A model generated the notes under the pieces. It had not been told where the DNA came from and searched no databases. It worked only from the letters and a program-made list of their open reading frames with translations. A stretch of DNA of 64,000 nt. Source: Algiphilus sp965216485. Lineage in GTDB: Bacteria > Pseudomonadota > Gammaproteobacteria > Nevskiales > Nevskiaceae. Positions 32,715 to 42,375 of the stretch are shown piece by piece. Within the stretch, counting starts at the first letter, position 1. Every line of letters begins with the position of its first letter. The stretch spans positions 186,001 through 250,000 of the forward strand of contig NZ_OZ244162.1 of NCBI RefSeq assembly GCF_965216485.1, given 5' to 3'. A program made the position numbers and the translations under genes.

Positions 32715-33494
32715 ATGACTCACATCCTTTGTCAGCGCCACGGCGCCATTCTCGAAATCCGCATCCAGCGACCGGAAAAGCTGAATGCGTTGAGCGTGGC
32801 CATGTACCACGACATCGGGCGTGCGTTGGCGGAGCTGGAGCGGGACGACGCACTGCGCGTGGCGGTGGTCTGCGCGGAGGGCAAGCACTTCACGGCCGGG
32901 GTCGAGCTGGACCAGTGGGCGCCCTACTTCCGCTCGGGCGAAGGCTTTCCGCTCGCTGCGGGAGAAATCGACCTGTTCGGCCTGGCGGGACCACGACGGT
33001 GCAAGCCGGTGGTCATGGCGGTGCAGGGCTATTGCTTCACCTGGGGTGTGGAAATGCTGCTGGCCACCGAGGTGCGCGTCGCAGCGGAAGACACCCAGTT
33101 CGCGATGCTCGAAGTGCAGCGCGGTCTGTACCCCTGTGGCGGCGCCACTCTGCGCCTACCGCAGCAGATGGGCTGGGCCAACGCGCAGCGCTACCTGCTG
33201 ACCGGTGATCGTTGGTCCGCCGAGGAAGCACATCGCACCGGTCTGGTGCAGGAAGTGGTCGCGCCGGGGACACAGCGCGAGGCAGCCATGCGGCTCGCCG
33301 AAGGCATCGCCCGCGCGGCGCCGCTGGCGGTGCAAGGGGTCCTCAAGGCCACCCGTTTCGCCCAGCACCACCCCGAAGCCGAGGCCATCGACCAGATGTT
33401 CCGCGACCTGGTGCCGGTGATGGAGAGCGAAGACGCTGCCGAGGGCCTGCAGTCCTTCGTGGAGCGGCGCGAGGCCGTGTTCAAAGGGCGCTAG
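32715..33494 (+). CDS. Enoyl-CoA hydratase/isomerase (crotonase) family protein
   Basis: This 259-residue crotonase-fold enzyme acts on acyl-CoA thioesters. It has the N-terminal RPEKLNALS, the oxyanion-hole strand KHFTAGVELD and the second oxyanion segment QGYCFTWGVEMLLATEVRVAAEDTQF. Where hydratases carry a catalytic Glu pair, only the second region (EVQRGLYPCGGA) is Glu-bearing, so isomerase or another thioester chemistry is possible. Start ATG 32715 is preceded by a weak GGAG. It stands alone, inserted between polA and the small RNA locus, convergent with polA (12-bp gap). Confidence 0.88.
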   Translation: MTHILCQRHGAILEIRIQRPEKLNALSVAMYHDIGRALAELERDDALRVAVVCAEGKHFTAGVELDQWAPYFRSGEGFPLAAGEIDLFGLAGPRRCKPVVMAVQGYCFTWGVEMLLATEVRVAAEDTQFAMLEVQRGLYPCGGATLRLPQQMGWANAQRYLLTGDRWSAEEAHRTGLVQEVVAPGTQREAAMRLAEGIARAAPLAVQGVLKATRFAQHHPEAEAIDQMFRDLVPVMESEDAAEGLQSFVERREAVFKGR

Positions 33495-33506
33495 CCGGGA
33501 CGCCCC

Positions 33507-36215
33507 TCAGGCGTGCGCCTGATTCCAGTTGCGCCCGAAACCCGGTTCCGCCACCAGCGGCACGCGCAGCTCGGTAACGTTGCACATGCGCTCGGTGACC
33601 TGCGCCGCCATATCGCGTAGCGCCTGCTCGGGGCCTTCGAAGACCAGCTCATCGTGCACCTGCATGATCATGTGCACCTCCGGGGCGTGCTTCCGCGCCC
33701 AGTGGAAGACGTCAATCATGGCCAGTTTGATGAGGTCCGCCGCCGTGCCCTGCAGCGGCGCATTGATCGCCGTGCGCTCCGCGTACTGGCGCATGTTGGC
33801 GTTGCGCGCGCGGATGTTGGGCAGATACAGGCGGCGGCCGAAAAGCGTTTCGACATAGCCTTGGCTGCGCGCCCGCTCGCGCTGGCCGTCCATGTAGGCG
33901 CGCACGCCCGGATAGCGGGCGAAGAAGCGGTCGATGGTATCCGCCGCTTCGTCGCGGCCGATGCCCAGGTTACGCGCCAGCCCATAGGCGGAAATGCCGT
34001 AGATCAGCCCGAAATTGATGGCCTTGGCGGCGCGGCGCTGTTCGCTGGTGACCTTGGACAGCGGCAGCTCGAAGACCTCCGAGGCAGTCGCGCGGTGGAT
34101 GTCCTGATCGTCGCGAAATGCCGCGATCAGGCGCTCATCTTCAGAAAAATGCGCCATCAGGCGCAGTTCGATCTGGGAATAGTCGATGGCCATCAGGCAG
34201 CGTTCATCGGGCGCGACGAAGGCATCGCGGATCCGCCGCCCGGCTTCGGTGCGGATCGGGATGTTCTGCAGATTCGGCTCGGAGGACGACAGCCGGCCAG
34301 TGGCCGTGGCGGCCTGGTGGTAGTGGGTATGGATGCGCCCGGTCGCGGGATTGATCTTCTTGGGCAGCGCGTCGGCATAGGTGCTGCGCAGCTTGGACAT
34401 GCCGCGCCACTCGAGGATGCGTGCCGGCAGGGCGTGCTGATCGGCCAGCGCATCGAGGGCTTCTTCGTTGGTGGACGGCGCCCCTTTGGGGGTCTTGGCG
34501 GACACCGGCAGCCCGAGCTTGTCGAACAGAATGTGCTGCAGCTGCTGGGCCGAGCCAAGATTGAACTGCTCGCCAGCCAGCTCCCAGCACTGCGCCTGCA
34601 GGGCCTCCATGCGCTCGCCCAACTCGCGGCTGATGCCGCCCAACACGTCGGCGTCGACATAGACGCCGGTCGCCTCCATGGCGGCGAGGATCGGCACCAG
34701 CGGCATCTCGATATCGCGGTAGACCGAGGCCAGCTTGTCGTCGTCGCGCACCCGCGGATACAGGCTCTGATGCAGACGCAACGTGACGTCGGCGTCCTCG
34801 CCGGCGTACTCGGCCGCCTTGTCGACCGCGACCTCGTCGAAACCGATCTGCTTCTTGCCCTTGCCGGTGATGTCGCTGTAGGCGATGGTGCGGTGGCCAA
34901 GATGGGTTTCGGCCAGGGTGTCCATGTCGTGGCGCGCGGTGGCGTCCAGCACGTAGGACTGCAGCATGGTGTCGTGCACCACACCGCGCAGCGTGACACC
35001 GGCGCCCGCCAGCACATTGATGTCGTATTTCAGGTTCTGCCCGACCTTGGGGCGCTCCGCGTCCTCAAGCAGCGGCGCCAGCTTCTCGCGCACCTGTTCC
35101 CAGGGCAACTGCTCGGGGGCGTCGAGGCCACGATGGGCCAGCGGCACATACCATGCCTGCCCGGCTTCCACCGCGAAGGACAAGCCCACCAGCCGCGCAC
35201 GCACCGCATCCAGACTGTCGGTTTCGGTATCGACACAGATCAGCTCTGCTGTCTCCAAGGCCTTGCGCAGCGCCTCCAGCGCGTCCTCGTCGAGCACGGT
35301 GGTGACCGCGATCGCCGCTTTCGGCGTATCGGCGGTGGTCTGTCCATCGTCGCCCTCGTCCTGCGTCTCGCGCAGCGCCTCCAGCCAGCGGCGAAAGCCG
35401 AGCTGCTCGTACAGCCCGGCCAGGGTTTCGGTATCGGGCTCGCTGCGCGTGAGGCGATCCCAGCGCTGTTCGAGGCGGACGTCATCGCGCACCGTCGCCA
35501 GTTCGCGCGACAGCGGGAGCTGCTCCGCAGCGGCGCGCAGATTCTCGCCGGCCTTGCCCTTGACGCTATCGCGCTCGGCCAGCAGGCGATCGAGATCGCC
35601 GTATTGATCCAGCCACTTGGCGGCGGTCTTCGGCCCGACGCCGGGCACGCCCGGGATGTTGTCCGAGGTATCGCCCATCAGGGCCAGCCAGTCGACGATC
35701 TGCTCGGGCGGCACGCCGTACTTGTCGCGTACCGCGGCCGGGTCGAAGGTCACCCCCTTCATGGTATCGAGCAGCCTGACGCGGTCGCTCACCAGCTGGG
35801 CCAGGTCCTTGTCGCCACTGACGATCAACACCTCTGCACCGTCGGCCTCGGCCTGCCGCGCCAGGGTGGCGATGACATCGTCCGCCTCGAAGCCGTCAAT
35901 CTGCATCAACGGAACGCCTAGCGCCTGGATCAGTTCGCGCATGGGGGCGAACTGCGATTCCAGATCCTCTGGTACCGGCGGCCGGTTGGCCTTGTAGTCC
36001 GCGTACATTTCGTTGCGGAAGGTGGCGCCGCGCGGATCGAAGATGACCACGATGCGCTCGCACCCGTAGTCGGCGAACAGCTTGCGCAGCATATTGGCCA
36101 TGCCGTAGATCGCCCCGGTCGGACTGCCGTCCGGCGCGGTCAGCGGTGGCAGCGCGTGAAAGGCGCGGTACAGCCACGACGAGCCGTCGATGAGGATCAG
36201 CGGACCGCTAGCCAC
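33507..36215 (-). CDS. polA: DNA polymerase I
   Basis: This 902-residue enzyme has all three activities. The 5' nuclease domain occupies about 1-290. The 3'-5' exonuclease is intact: Exo I in CVDTETDSLD, Exo II in VGQNLKYDINVL, Exo III in YAGEDADVTLRL. The polymerase carries motif A DYSQIELRLMAHF, motif B RRAAKAINFGLIYG and motif C QVHDELVFE. It functions in Okazaki-fragment maturation and excision repair. The start overlaps the end of lysA by 8 bases, giving an lptM-lysA-polA run on the minus strand. Confidence 0.97.
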   Translation of the reverse strand: MASGPLILIDGSSWLYRAFHALPPLTAPDGSPTGAIYGMANMLRKLFADYGCERIVVIFDPRGATFRNEMYADYKANRPPVPEDLESQFAPMRELIQALGVPLMQIDGFEADDVIATLARQAEADGAEVLIVSGDKDLAQLVSDRVRLLDTMKGVTFDPAAVRDKYGVPPEQIVDWLALMGDTSDNIPGVPGVGPKTAAKWLDQYGDLDRLLAERDSVKGKAGENLRAAAEQLPLSRELATVRDDVRLEQRWDRLTRSEPDTETLAGLYEQLGFRRWLEALRETQDEGDDGQTTADTPKAAIAVTTVLDEDALEALRKALETAELICVDTETDSLDAVRARLVGLSFAVEAGQAWYVPLAHRGLDAPEQLPWEQVREKLAPLLEDAERPKVGQNLKYDINVLAGAGVTLRGVVHDTMLQSYVLDATARHDMDTLAETHLGHRTIAYSDITGKGKKQIGFDEVAVDKAAEYAGEDADVTLRLHQSLYPRVRDDDKLASVYRDIEMPLVPILAAMEATGVYVDADVLGGISRELGERMEALQAQCWELAGEQFNLGSAQQLQHILFDKLGLPVSAKTPKGAPSTNEEALDALADQHALPARILEWRGMSKLRSTYADALPKKINPATGRIHTHYHQAATATGRLSSSEPNLQNIPIRTEAGRRIRDAFVAPDERCLMAIDYSQIELRLMAHFSEDERLIAAFRDDQDIHRATASEVFELPLSKVTSEQRRAAKAINFGLIYGISAYGLARNLGIGRDEAADTIDRFFARYPGVRAYMDGQRERARSQGYVETLFGRRLYLPNIRARNANMRQYAERTAINAPLQGTAADLIKLAMIDVFHWARKHAPEVHMIMQVHDELVFEGPEQALRDMAAQVTERMCNVTELRVPLVAEPGFGRNWNQAHA

Positions 36216-37485
36216 GCGGCGTCTCCACGGAGTCCAGCAGGTGTTCGCCGCGCATCAGGTCGTCCACCGTTTCGCGCTCACGGGCGACGTGGGCATGCGC
36301 CCCGTCCACCAGAATCTCGGCCGGACGAGGACGGCTGTTGTAGTTCGAGGCCATGACGAAACCATAGGCCCCCGCGCCGCGCACCGCCAGCAGATCGCCC
36401 TCGCGGATGGCCAGCGCGCGTTGCTTGCCGAGGAAATCCCCGCTCTCGCAGACCGGACCGACAACGTCGTAGTGCTGCTGCGGCTCATCGATGCGTGGCG
36501 ACACGGCCTCGATGGCCTGCCAGGCATCGTAGAGCGCCGGGCGCAGCAGATCGTTCATCGCCGCGTCCACGATCGCAAAGGCGCGCGCCTCCGTCGGCTT
36601 CAGCGCCAGAGCCCGCGTGATCAGCAAGCCGGCATTGGCGGCAATGCTGCGGCCGGGTTCGATGTGAATCTCCAGCCCGCAGGCCTCCAGCTTGGGGCGC
36701 AGCCGGGCAACGTATTCCGCCGGCGCCGGCGGCAACTCGTCGGCATAGCGCACGCCCAGCCCGCCGCCGATGTCGAGGTGGTCCAGGCTGAGACCGTCCC
36801 CACGTAACCGTTCAACCAAGGCCAGCAGACGGTCGAGCGCATCCTCGATGGGGTCGAGGTCGAGCAACTGCGAGCCGATGTGGCAGGCCAGCCCCACCAC
36901 CCGCAGACCCGGGCGCTGCGCGGCCTCCCGGTACAGCGCAGGCGCGTCCTCGATGGCGATGCCGAACTTGTTCTCACGCAGACCGGTGGAGATGTAGGGA
37001 TGCGTCCCGGCGTCCACATCCGGATTGACGCGCAGCGCAATGGGCGCGCAACGGTCCTCCTCCCGCGCGATGCGGTCGATCAACTGCAGTTCGGACACCG
37101 ACTCCACGTTGAAGCAGCCGATCCCGGCCGCCAGCGCCTGTCGGATTTCCGCAGCGGTCTTGCCGACGCCGGAGAAGACGACTCGGGCCGGATCGCCACC
37201 CGCGCGCAGCACGCGCGTCAGCTCGCCTCCGGAGACGATGTCGAAACCGCTGCCCAACCGTGCCAGGGTCTGCAGCACCGCCAGGTTGGAGTTGGCCTTG
37301 ACCGCAAAGCAGACACGGTGCGGCAGCGCGCCAAAAGCCTCGTCATAGGCCCGATAGCGGTCCTCCAGCGCGGCCCGCGAATAGACGTACAGCGGCGTCC
37401 CGAAATCGCGCGCCAGGGCTTCGCAAGGCACACCCTCCACGCAGAGTGCGCCTTCGCGCACCGGAAAGAAGTCGTCAGCGTGCAT
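36208..37485 (-). CDS. lysA: Diaminopimelate decarboxylase LysA
   Basis: This 425-residue PLP enzyme converts meso-diaminopimelate to lysine, the last step of the pathway. The Schiff-base lysine lies in FAVKANSN, the phosphate-binding GGG in LDIGGGLGVRY, and EPGRSI and CESGDFLG are conserved. ATG 37485 (MHADDFFPVREG) aligns with Pseudomonas LysA. ATG 37509, with AAGGA five bases upstream, is a credible alternative. Both starts lie inside or close to the lptM coding end, so translation is coupled. Confidence 0.95.
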   Translation of the reverse strand: MHADDFFPVREGALCVEGVPCEALARDFGTPLYVYSRAALEDRYRAYDEAFGALPHRVCFAVKANSNLAVLQTLARLGSGFDIVSGGELTRVLRAGGDPARVVFSGVGKTAAEIRQALAAGIGCFNVESVSELQLIDRIAREEDRCAPIALRVNPDVDAGTHPYISTGLRENKFGIAIEDAPALYREAAQRPGLRVVGLACHIGSQLLDLDPIEDALDRLLALVERLRGDGLSLDHLDIGGGLGVRYADELPPAPAEYVARLRPKLEACGLEIHIEPGRSIAANAGLLITRALALKPTEARAFAIVDAAMNDLLRPALYDAWQAIEAVSPRIDEPQQHYDVVGPVCESGDFLGKQRALAIREGDLLAVRGAGAYGFVMASNYNSRPRPAEILVDGAHAHVARERETVDDLMRGEHLLDSVETPRG

Positions 37486-37684
37486 CGCGCGGTGATTCGG
37501 CGTCGTCATCCTGGTCCTTGTCGTCGGCATCATTGTCGTCACCGCCGGCCGCCTCCGCCTCGGCGCGCGCGTTCAGGTCGCTAATGCGCTGGGGCGCGTC
37601 ATCCGAACCGGGCAGATAGAGATCACCGGACTGCCCGCAGCCGGCGAGCAGGAGGACGAGCAAGAGCGGCCAATGACGTGCCAT
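37475..37684 (-). CDS. lptM: LptM-like small lipoprotein
   Basis: This 69-residue lipoprotein has a short leader and a clear lipobox LLAGC followed by GQSGDLYLPG, the signature of LptM (LppL/YifL), which assists LptD assembly and oxidative folding in the LPS transport machine. The C terminus is a strongly acidic Asp-rich tail (DDNDADDKDQDDDAES), longer than in enterobacterial LptM. Start ATG 37684 or 37690. The 11-base overlap with lysA reproduces the lppL-lysA arrangement of Pseudomonas. Confidence 0.88.
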   Translation of the reverse strand: MARHWPLLLVLLLAGCGQSGDLYLPGSDDAPQRISDLNARAEAEAAGGDDNDADDKDQDDDAESPRDAR

Positions 37685-37782
37685 GGGCATCAGCGAGAAC
37701 GAAATGGCGGCAAAGTGTAGCGCGCTTGCCCACGGGCGCTTCGGCATTGACAATCGCGCGCTGATCAATCGGCAGACAGGCC

Positions 37783-38463
37783 ATGAGCTACCACCGCAGT
37801 GAGAACGAACAGGGCGTCACCCTGGAACCCGCGAATCCGGCGCGCGCCGCCGTCATCTGGCTGCACGGCCTGGGCGCCGACGGCAATGATTTTGTCCCCA
37901 TCGTCCCCGAACTGAAGCTGCCCGACGCACTCGCCGTACGCTTCATCTTTCCGCACGCCGAGGTTCGACCGGTCACGCTCAACGGTGGCATGGCGATGCG
38001 CGCCTGGTACGACATCATTTCGCTGGACCGCAACGGCCCGCAGGACGAAAAGGGGGTACGCGCCTCCGCGGAGCGCATTGATGCCCTGATCGCCGAGCAG
38101 GTCGAGGCCGGCATTGCCAGTGACAAGATCATCGTGGCGGGCTTCTCGCAGGGCGGCGCCATCGCGCTGCACACCGGCCTGCGCCATCCGCAGCGGCTGG
38201 CCGGGGTGCTCGGTCTGTCCACTTACCTGCCGCTGGAGCAGCGCCTGGCCGAGGAAATCAGCACCGCGAATCGGGACGTACCGATTCTGCTCTGCCACGG
38301 CAGTCAGGACCCGATGCTGCCCATCCAGCTCGGCCAGCACAGCTGCGAGGCATTGCGGCAATGGGGCTATGCGCCGCAGTGGCGGGACTATCCGATGCAG
38401 CATCAGGTCTGTCTTGAGGAAATCCAGGACATCTCGGCCTGGATGCAGCCGCTGCTGGGCTAG
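37783..38463 (+). CDS. Phospholipase/carboxylesterase family hydrolase
   Basis: This 226-residue cytoplasmic serine esterase of the alpha/beta-hydrolase_2 (acyl-protein-thioesterase-like) group has nucleophile S122 in GFSQGG, D176 in GSQDPMLP, H207 in YPMQHQVC and the oxyanion HGLGADG. It resembles the EstB/YpfH carboxylesterases, which cleave short acyl esters. It is convergent with the following hydrolase gene (19-bp gap) and divergent from lptM. Confidence 0.93.
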   Translation: MSYHRSENEQGVTLEPANPARAAVIWLHGLGADGNDFVPIVPELKLPDALAVRFIFPHAEVRPVTLNGGMAMRAWYDIISLDRNGPQDEKGVRASAERIDALIAEQVEAGIASDKIIVAGFSQGGAIALHTGLRHPQRLAGVLGLSTYLPLEQRLAEEISTANRDVPILLCHGSQDPMLPIQLGQHSCEALRQWGYAPQWRDYPMQHQVCLEEIQDISAWMQPLLG

Positions 38464-38482
38464 TGCGTGGCCGCACGCACCG

Positions 38483-39442
38483 CTAGCGCTGCGCCTGCGC
38501 CGTCTGCTGCAGCGCGAAGCGGTCGATGGCCTCCGCCACCGCCTCCGGCGCGGCGTGATGGGGGGCATGGCCGACCCCCTCCAGCATCACCGTCTGCGCC
38601 TGCGGCACCACCGGCAACAGGCGAGCGCCGTGATTCCAGAAAGGCACGAGCTCGTCGGCCTTGCCATGGATCAGCAGCAGGGGCTGCTCGATCTGCGCGT
38701 ACTGCGGGCTCAGTGACTGCAGATACTCGCTGAGGCGATTCATGTCCTCGACGTTATGCAGAAAGGTCGTGGGTCGCAGCGCCAGCGGCGCACCAATGCC
38801 CTCGACATAATCCTCCGGCACCGGGTTGGGGGCGAGCACGCGCTCCACCACCGTCGGCAGCATGGCCTGCCCCGCCGGGTACACCACGGTGTGCGCGAAC
38901 AGCGAACCGATCAGCGGCGCGCCGCCCACCTGGTAGGTCCAGTCCACCGAGCCCGCCCAATGCCCGGCTGCGCCAGCCAGCAGCACGCCGCCGGCCATGC
39001 GGTCGCCGTGATGCACCAGACCAGCCATGACCACACTGCCGGCCCAGGAATGTCCGACCAGCAAGGGCCGCTCAAGGCCGAGGGCTTCGGCGGCGTCCAG
39101 CGCCAGCTCGGCAATGCGCGCCGGGGTCGGCCATTGCTCGGGCCGCTGGCTGTAGCCGTAGCCCGGACGATCGATAGCCAGCACGGGACGCCCCTGGGCC
39201 AGCATGGGCTGCAGCCGGCTGAAATCACGCAGATTGGAACTGGCGCCGTGCAGCAGCACCAGGGGTGTGCCACTGCCCTTGCCCAGCAGGCGGTAGTGCA
39301 GCCGCAGGCCGTCAACGGTCAGGAAATCCCCCACTGGCGGATAACGCTGCTCCACCCGCCACTTGCCCCACTGACTCCACCCGGCCAGCGCGGCAAGGCC
39401 TACCAGAACAAGCACCAACACCCCGGTCACCATCGTCTTCAT
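38483..39442 (-). CDS. Membrane-anchored alpha/beta-hydrolase
   Basis: This 319-residue protein has an N-terminal membrane helix (VTGVLVLVLVGLAALAGW) followed by a classic alpha/beta-hydrolase core: oxyanion LLHGASSN, nucleophile elbow VGHSWAGS, acid in GKADELVP and catalytic His in GVGHAPHH. It is close to the haloperoxidase/epoxide-hydrolase group; the substrate is unknown. ATG 39442 is supported by GGGGAG three bases upstream. It is divergent from the SDR gene, with 92 bp between starts. Confidence 0.87.
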   Translation of the reverse strand: MKTMVTGVLVLVLVGLAALAGWSQWGKWRVEQRYPPVGDFLTVDGLRLHYRLLGKGSGTPLVLLHGASSNLRDFSRLQPMLAQGRPVLAIDRPGYGYSQRPEQWPTPARIAELALDAAEALGLERPLLVGHSWAGSVVMAGLVHHGDRMAGGVLLAGAAGHWAGSVDWTYQVGGAPLIGSLFAHTVVYPAGQAMLPTVVERVLAPNPVPEDYVEGIGAPLALRPTTFLHNVEDMNRLSEYLQSLSPQYAQIEQPLLLIHGKADELVPFWNHGARLLPVVPQAQTVMLEGVGHAPHHAAPEAVAEAIDRFALQQTAQAQR

Positions 39443-39534
39443 GCACTCCCCGCCTCTGTCTGCGCCGCACCGCACACACTCCCGGCCGGCACGGACGCTA
39501 TGCTGCCCGAACCATTCGCACGAAGGGGAGTGCC

Positions 39535-40470
39535 ATGGCCAAGGGATGGACCGCACGGGATATTGGCGATCTGCATGGCAAGACCGCTGTCATCACCGGC
39601 GCAAGCAGCGGCCTCGGCCTGCATTGCAGCCGCGCACTGGCGGCCGCCGGGGCGCACGTCATCATGGCCTGCCGCAATCTCGACAAAGGGGCCGAGGCTC
39701 GGCAAACGATCCAGGCCGAACTGCCGGATGCCGAACTGGAGCTGCAGGCGCTCGATCTCGCCGACCTTGGATCGGTCGCGACCTGCGCCCGGACGCTGAC
39801 CGAGCGGGGCGAGGGCATTGACATCCTGCTCAATAACGCTGGCGTCATGGCGGTGCCGCTGTCGCGCACGGCCGATGGCTTCGAGATGCAGATCGGCACC
39901 AATCATCTGGGCCACTTTGCGCTCACAGGGCAACTGCTGCCGCGGCTGCGCGCGGGAGCCCGCGTGGTGACGGTTTCCAGTCAGGCCCATCGGCTCACAC
40001 CCGGCATCGACCTCGACGACCTCAACTGGGAACGGCGCCGCTACAGACCGTGGCAGGCCTACGGCGACAGCAAGCTGGCGAATCTGCTGTTCCACAACGA
40101 ACTTCACCGCCGGCTGACGCAGGCGGGACGCAACTGCACGGCGGTGGCGGCACATCCGGGCTATGCGGCCACGCATCTGCAGTTCGTCGCTGCCGAGCAG
40201 AAGCAGTCGCGTGTCGAAGCCATGTTCATGCATGTCGGAAATACCTTGCTGGCGCAGAGCGGGCAGATGGGCGCCCTGCCCAGCTTGTACGCGGCGACAG
40301 CGCCCGCGGTTGCAGGCGGTGACTTCATCGGGCCGGACGGCATCCAGCAGATGCGCGGCTATCCCACCACCGTGCAAAGCCGCCGCATGGCGCAGGATCC
40401 AGAGCGCGCACGCCAGCTCTGGCAACGGTCCCTTGCACTGACCGGCGTAGACTTTGTAATCGACAACTAA
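39535..40470 (+). CDS. Short-chain dehydrogenase/reductase (retinol-dehydrogenase-like)
   Basis: This 311-residue NAD(P)H-dependent oxidoreductase has the cofactor loop TGASSGLG, the NNAGVM motif, catalytic serine in VTVSSQAHR and YGDSK (Y-x3-K). Sequence such as GFEMQIGTNHLGHFALTG places it with the WWOX/retinol-dehydrogenase-like classical SDRs. Substrate unknown. ATG 39535 is preceded by GGGGAG. It is not obviously linked to the NAGGN operon that starts 83 bases downstream. Confidence 0.9.
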   Translation: MAKGWTARDIGDLHGKTAVITGASSGLGLHCSRALAAAGAHVIMACRNLDKGAEARQTIQAELPDAELELQALDLADLGSVATCARTLTERGEGIDILLNNAGVMAVPLSRTADGFEMQIGTNHLGHFALTGQLLPRLRAGARVVTVSSQAHRLTPGIDLDDLNWERRRYRPWQAYGDSKLANLLFHNELHRRLTQAGRNCTAVAAHPGYAATHLQFVAAEQKQSRVEAMFMHVGNTLLAQSGQMGALPSLYAATAPAVAGGDFIGPDGIQQMRGYPTTVQSRRMAQDPERARQLWQRSLALTGVDFVIDN

Positions 40471-40553
40471 GGCGCAACGGCCTTTCCACGCGCTGGAAAA
40501 CCGTGCGCGCGGCGGCCGCCAGACCGCCTGAATACGCCAACAGGAGAGCATTT

Positions 40554-42323
40554 ATGTGTGGTATCGCCGGGGAACGACGCTTCGATGGCCAGATGGCCGA
40601 CATCGGCCTCATTGCGCGCATGAACGACTGTCAGGCGCCGCGCGGCCCGGATGGCGCTGGCGTCTTCGCCCAGGGGCCGCTGGCCGTGGGGCAGCGCCGG
40701 CTGAAGATCATGGATCTGTCCGAGCGCGCGCAGCAGCCGATGATCGATTCCGAGCTAGGTCTGGGCATCGTCTTCAACGGCGCCGTCTACAACCACCCGG
40801 AGCTGCGCGAGGAGCTGTCACGGCGCGGCTTCCGCTTCTATTCGGAAGGCGATACCGAAGTCATCATGAAGGCCTACGCCTGCTGGGGACTGGATTTCGT
40901 CCATCACCTGCAAGGCATGTTTGCCTTTGCGCTCTTCGAGCGCGACTCGGGTCGTATCGTCCTGGCGCGCGACCGTCTGGGGATCAAGCCGCTCTACTAC
41001 AGCCGGGATGGCGGCGCGCTGCGCTTTGCCTCCAGCCTGCCGGCGCTGCTGCAGGCGCCGGACATCAATCGCGACATCGACCCGGTGGCGCTGCACTACT
41101 ACATGCATTTCCACGCGGTGGTACCGGCGCCGCATACCATGCTCAAGGGCATCCGCAAGCTGCCGCCGGCCACGATGATGGTGGTCGAGGCGGACGGCAA
41201 GAGCTATGAGAAGGCCTACTGGGACCTGTCCTTCGAACGCGATGACGCCGACGGCGAGCGCAGCTTCGAGGATTGGCGCGATCAGGTTTTGGCGTCGCTG
41301 CGCACCTCGGTACATCGCCGCCTGGTCTCGGACGAGCCGGTGGGTGCACTGCTGTCCGGCGGCGTCGATTCCAGCCTGATCGTCGGCCTGATGGCCGAAG
41401 CCGGCGCCAATCTGCGCACCTATTCCATCGGCTTCGAGGACGTGGGCAAGGAAAAGGGCAACGAATTCGAATACTCGGACATCGTCGCCAAGCACTTCGG
41501 CACCCAGCACGAGAAGATCTTCATCGACTCGCGCAAGCTGTTGCCACGCCTGCCCGAGGCCATGCGCGCGATGAACGAGCCCATGGTGTCGCACGACTGC
41601 GTCGCCTTCTACCTGCTGTCCGAGGAGGTCGCCAAGCGCAGCAAGGTGGTGCAGTCGGGCCAGGGCGCCGATGAGGTCTTCGGTGGTTACCACTGGTATC
41701 CGCCGATGATGGAATCCACCGACCCGGTGGCAGACTATGCCCGGGTCTTCTGCGACCGCGACCACGCCGAGTTCCAGCGCGCGGTCCACACCCGTTTCCA
41801 CGGCGAGGATCATGCCCGCGCCTTCATCCGCCATCAGTTCGAACGCGGCGGCGCCAGTGAGGCGGTGGACAAGGCGCTGCGCATGGACACGCAGATCATG
41901 CTGGTCGACGACCCGGTCAAGCGGGTGGACAACATGACCATGGCGCATGGCCTCGAAGCCCGCGTCCCCTTCCTGGACCACGAACTGGTCGAGCTGGCCG
42001 CCCGCATTCCGGCGCAGCACAAGATCGCCGAGGACGGCAAGTACGTGCTCAAGGAAGCCGCTCGCCAGGTCATCCCGGCCGCGGTCATCGACCGACCGAA
42101 GGGCTACTTCCCGGTGCCGGCGCTGAAGTACCTGCAGGGCGATTTTCTGGAGTACACGCGCGACCTGCTCAGCGCCCGCGTGGCCAAGGACCGCGACATC
42201 TTCCAGCGTGTGTACCTCGACGAGCTGTTCGCCGATCCGGAGGCGCACATCACGCCGCTGCGCGGTTCCAAACTTTGGCAATGCGCCGCACTGGAAGGCT
42301 GGCTGCAGGCGCATGGTGTTTAA
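40554..42323 (+). CDS. asnO: N-acetylglutaminylglutamine amidotransferase (NAGGN, AsnB-like)
   Basis: This 589-residue glutamine-dependent amidotransferase forms the C-terminal amide of the osmolyte N-acetylglutaminylglutamine amide. Cys2 (after Met removal) is the nucleophile of the Ntn glutaminase domain (MCGIAG...). The synthetase domain carries the PP-loop LLSGGVDSS. GQGADEVFGGYHWYPPM and the TIGR03104-type C terminus distinguish it from ordinary AsnB. ATG 40554 is preceded by AGGAGAG. It is the first gene of the three-gene NAGGN operon. Confidence 0.94.
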   Translation: MCGIAGERRFDGQMADIGLIARMNDCQAPRGPDGAGVFAQGPLAVGQRRLKIMDLSERAQQPMIDSELGLGIVFNGAVYNHPELREELSRRGFRFYSEGDTEVIMKAYACWGLDFVHHLQGMFAFALFERDSGRIVLARDRLGIKPLYYSRDGGALRFASSLPALLQAPDINRDIDPVALHYYMHFHAVVPAPHTMLKGIRKLPPATMMVVEADGKSYEKAYWDLSFERDDADGERSFEDWRDQVLASLRTSVHRRLVSDEPVGALLSGGVDSSLIVGLMAEAGANLRTYSIGFEDVGKEKGNEFEYSDIVAKHFGTQHEKIFIDSRKLLPRLPEAMRAMNEPMVSHDCVAFYLLSEEVAKRSKVVQSGQGADEVFGGYHWYPPMMESTDPVADYARVFCDRDHAEFQRAVHTRFHGEDHARAFIRHQFERGGASEAVDKALRMDTQIMLVDDPVKRVDNMTMAHGLEARVPFLDHELVELAARIPAQHKIAEDGKYVLKEAARQVIPAAVIDRPKGYFPVPALKYLQGDFLEYTRDLLSARVAKDRDIFQRVYLDELFADPEAHITPLRGSKLWQCAALEGWLQAHGV

Positions 42324-42375
42324 TACGGCCTCTCAGACACCGGCCCTCGTCTTCCTTCGCCGGTAGGAGCAACGT

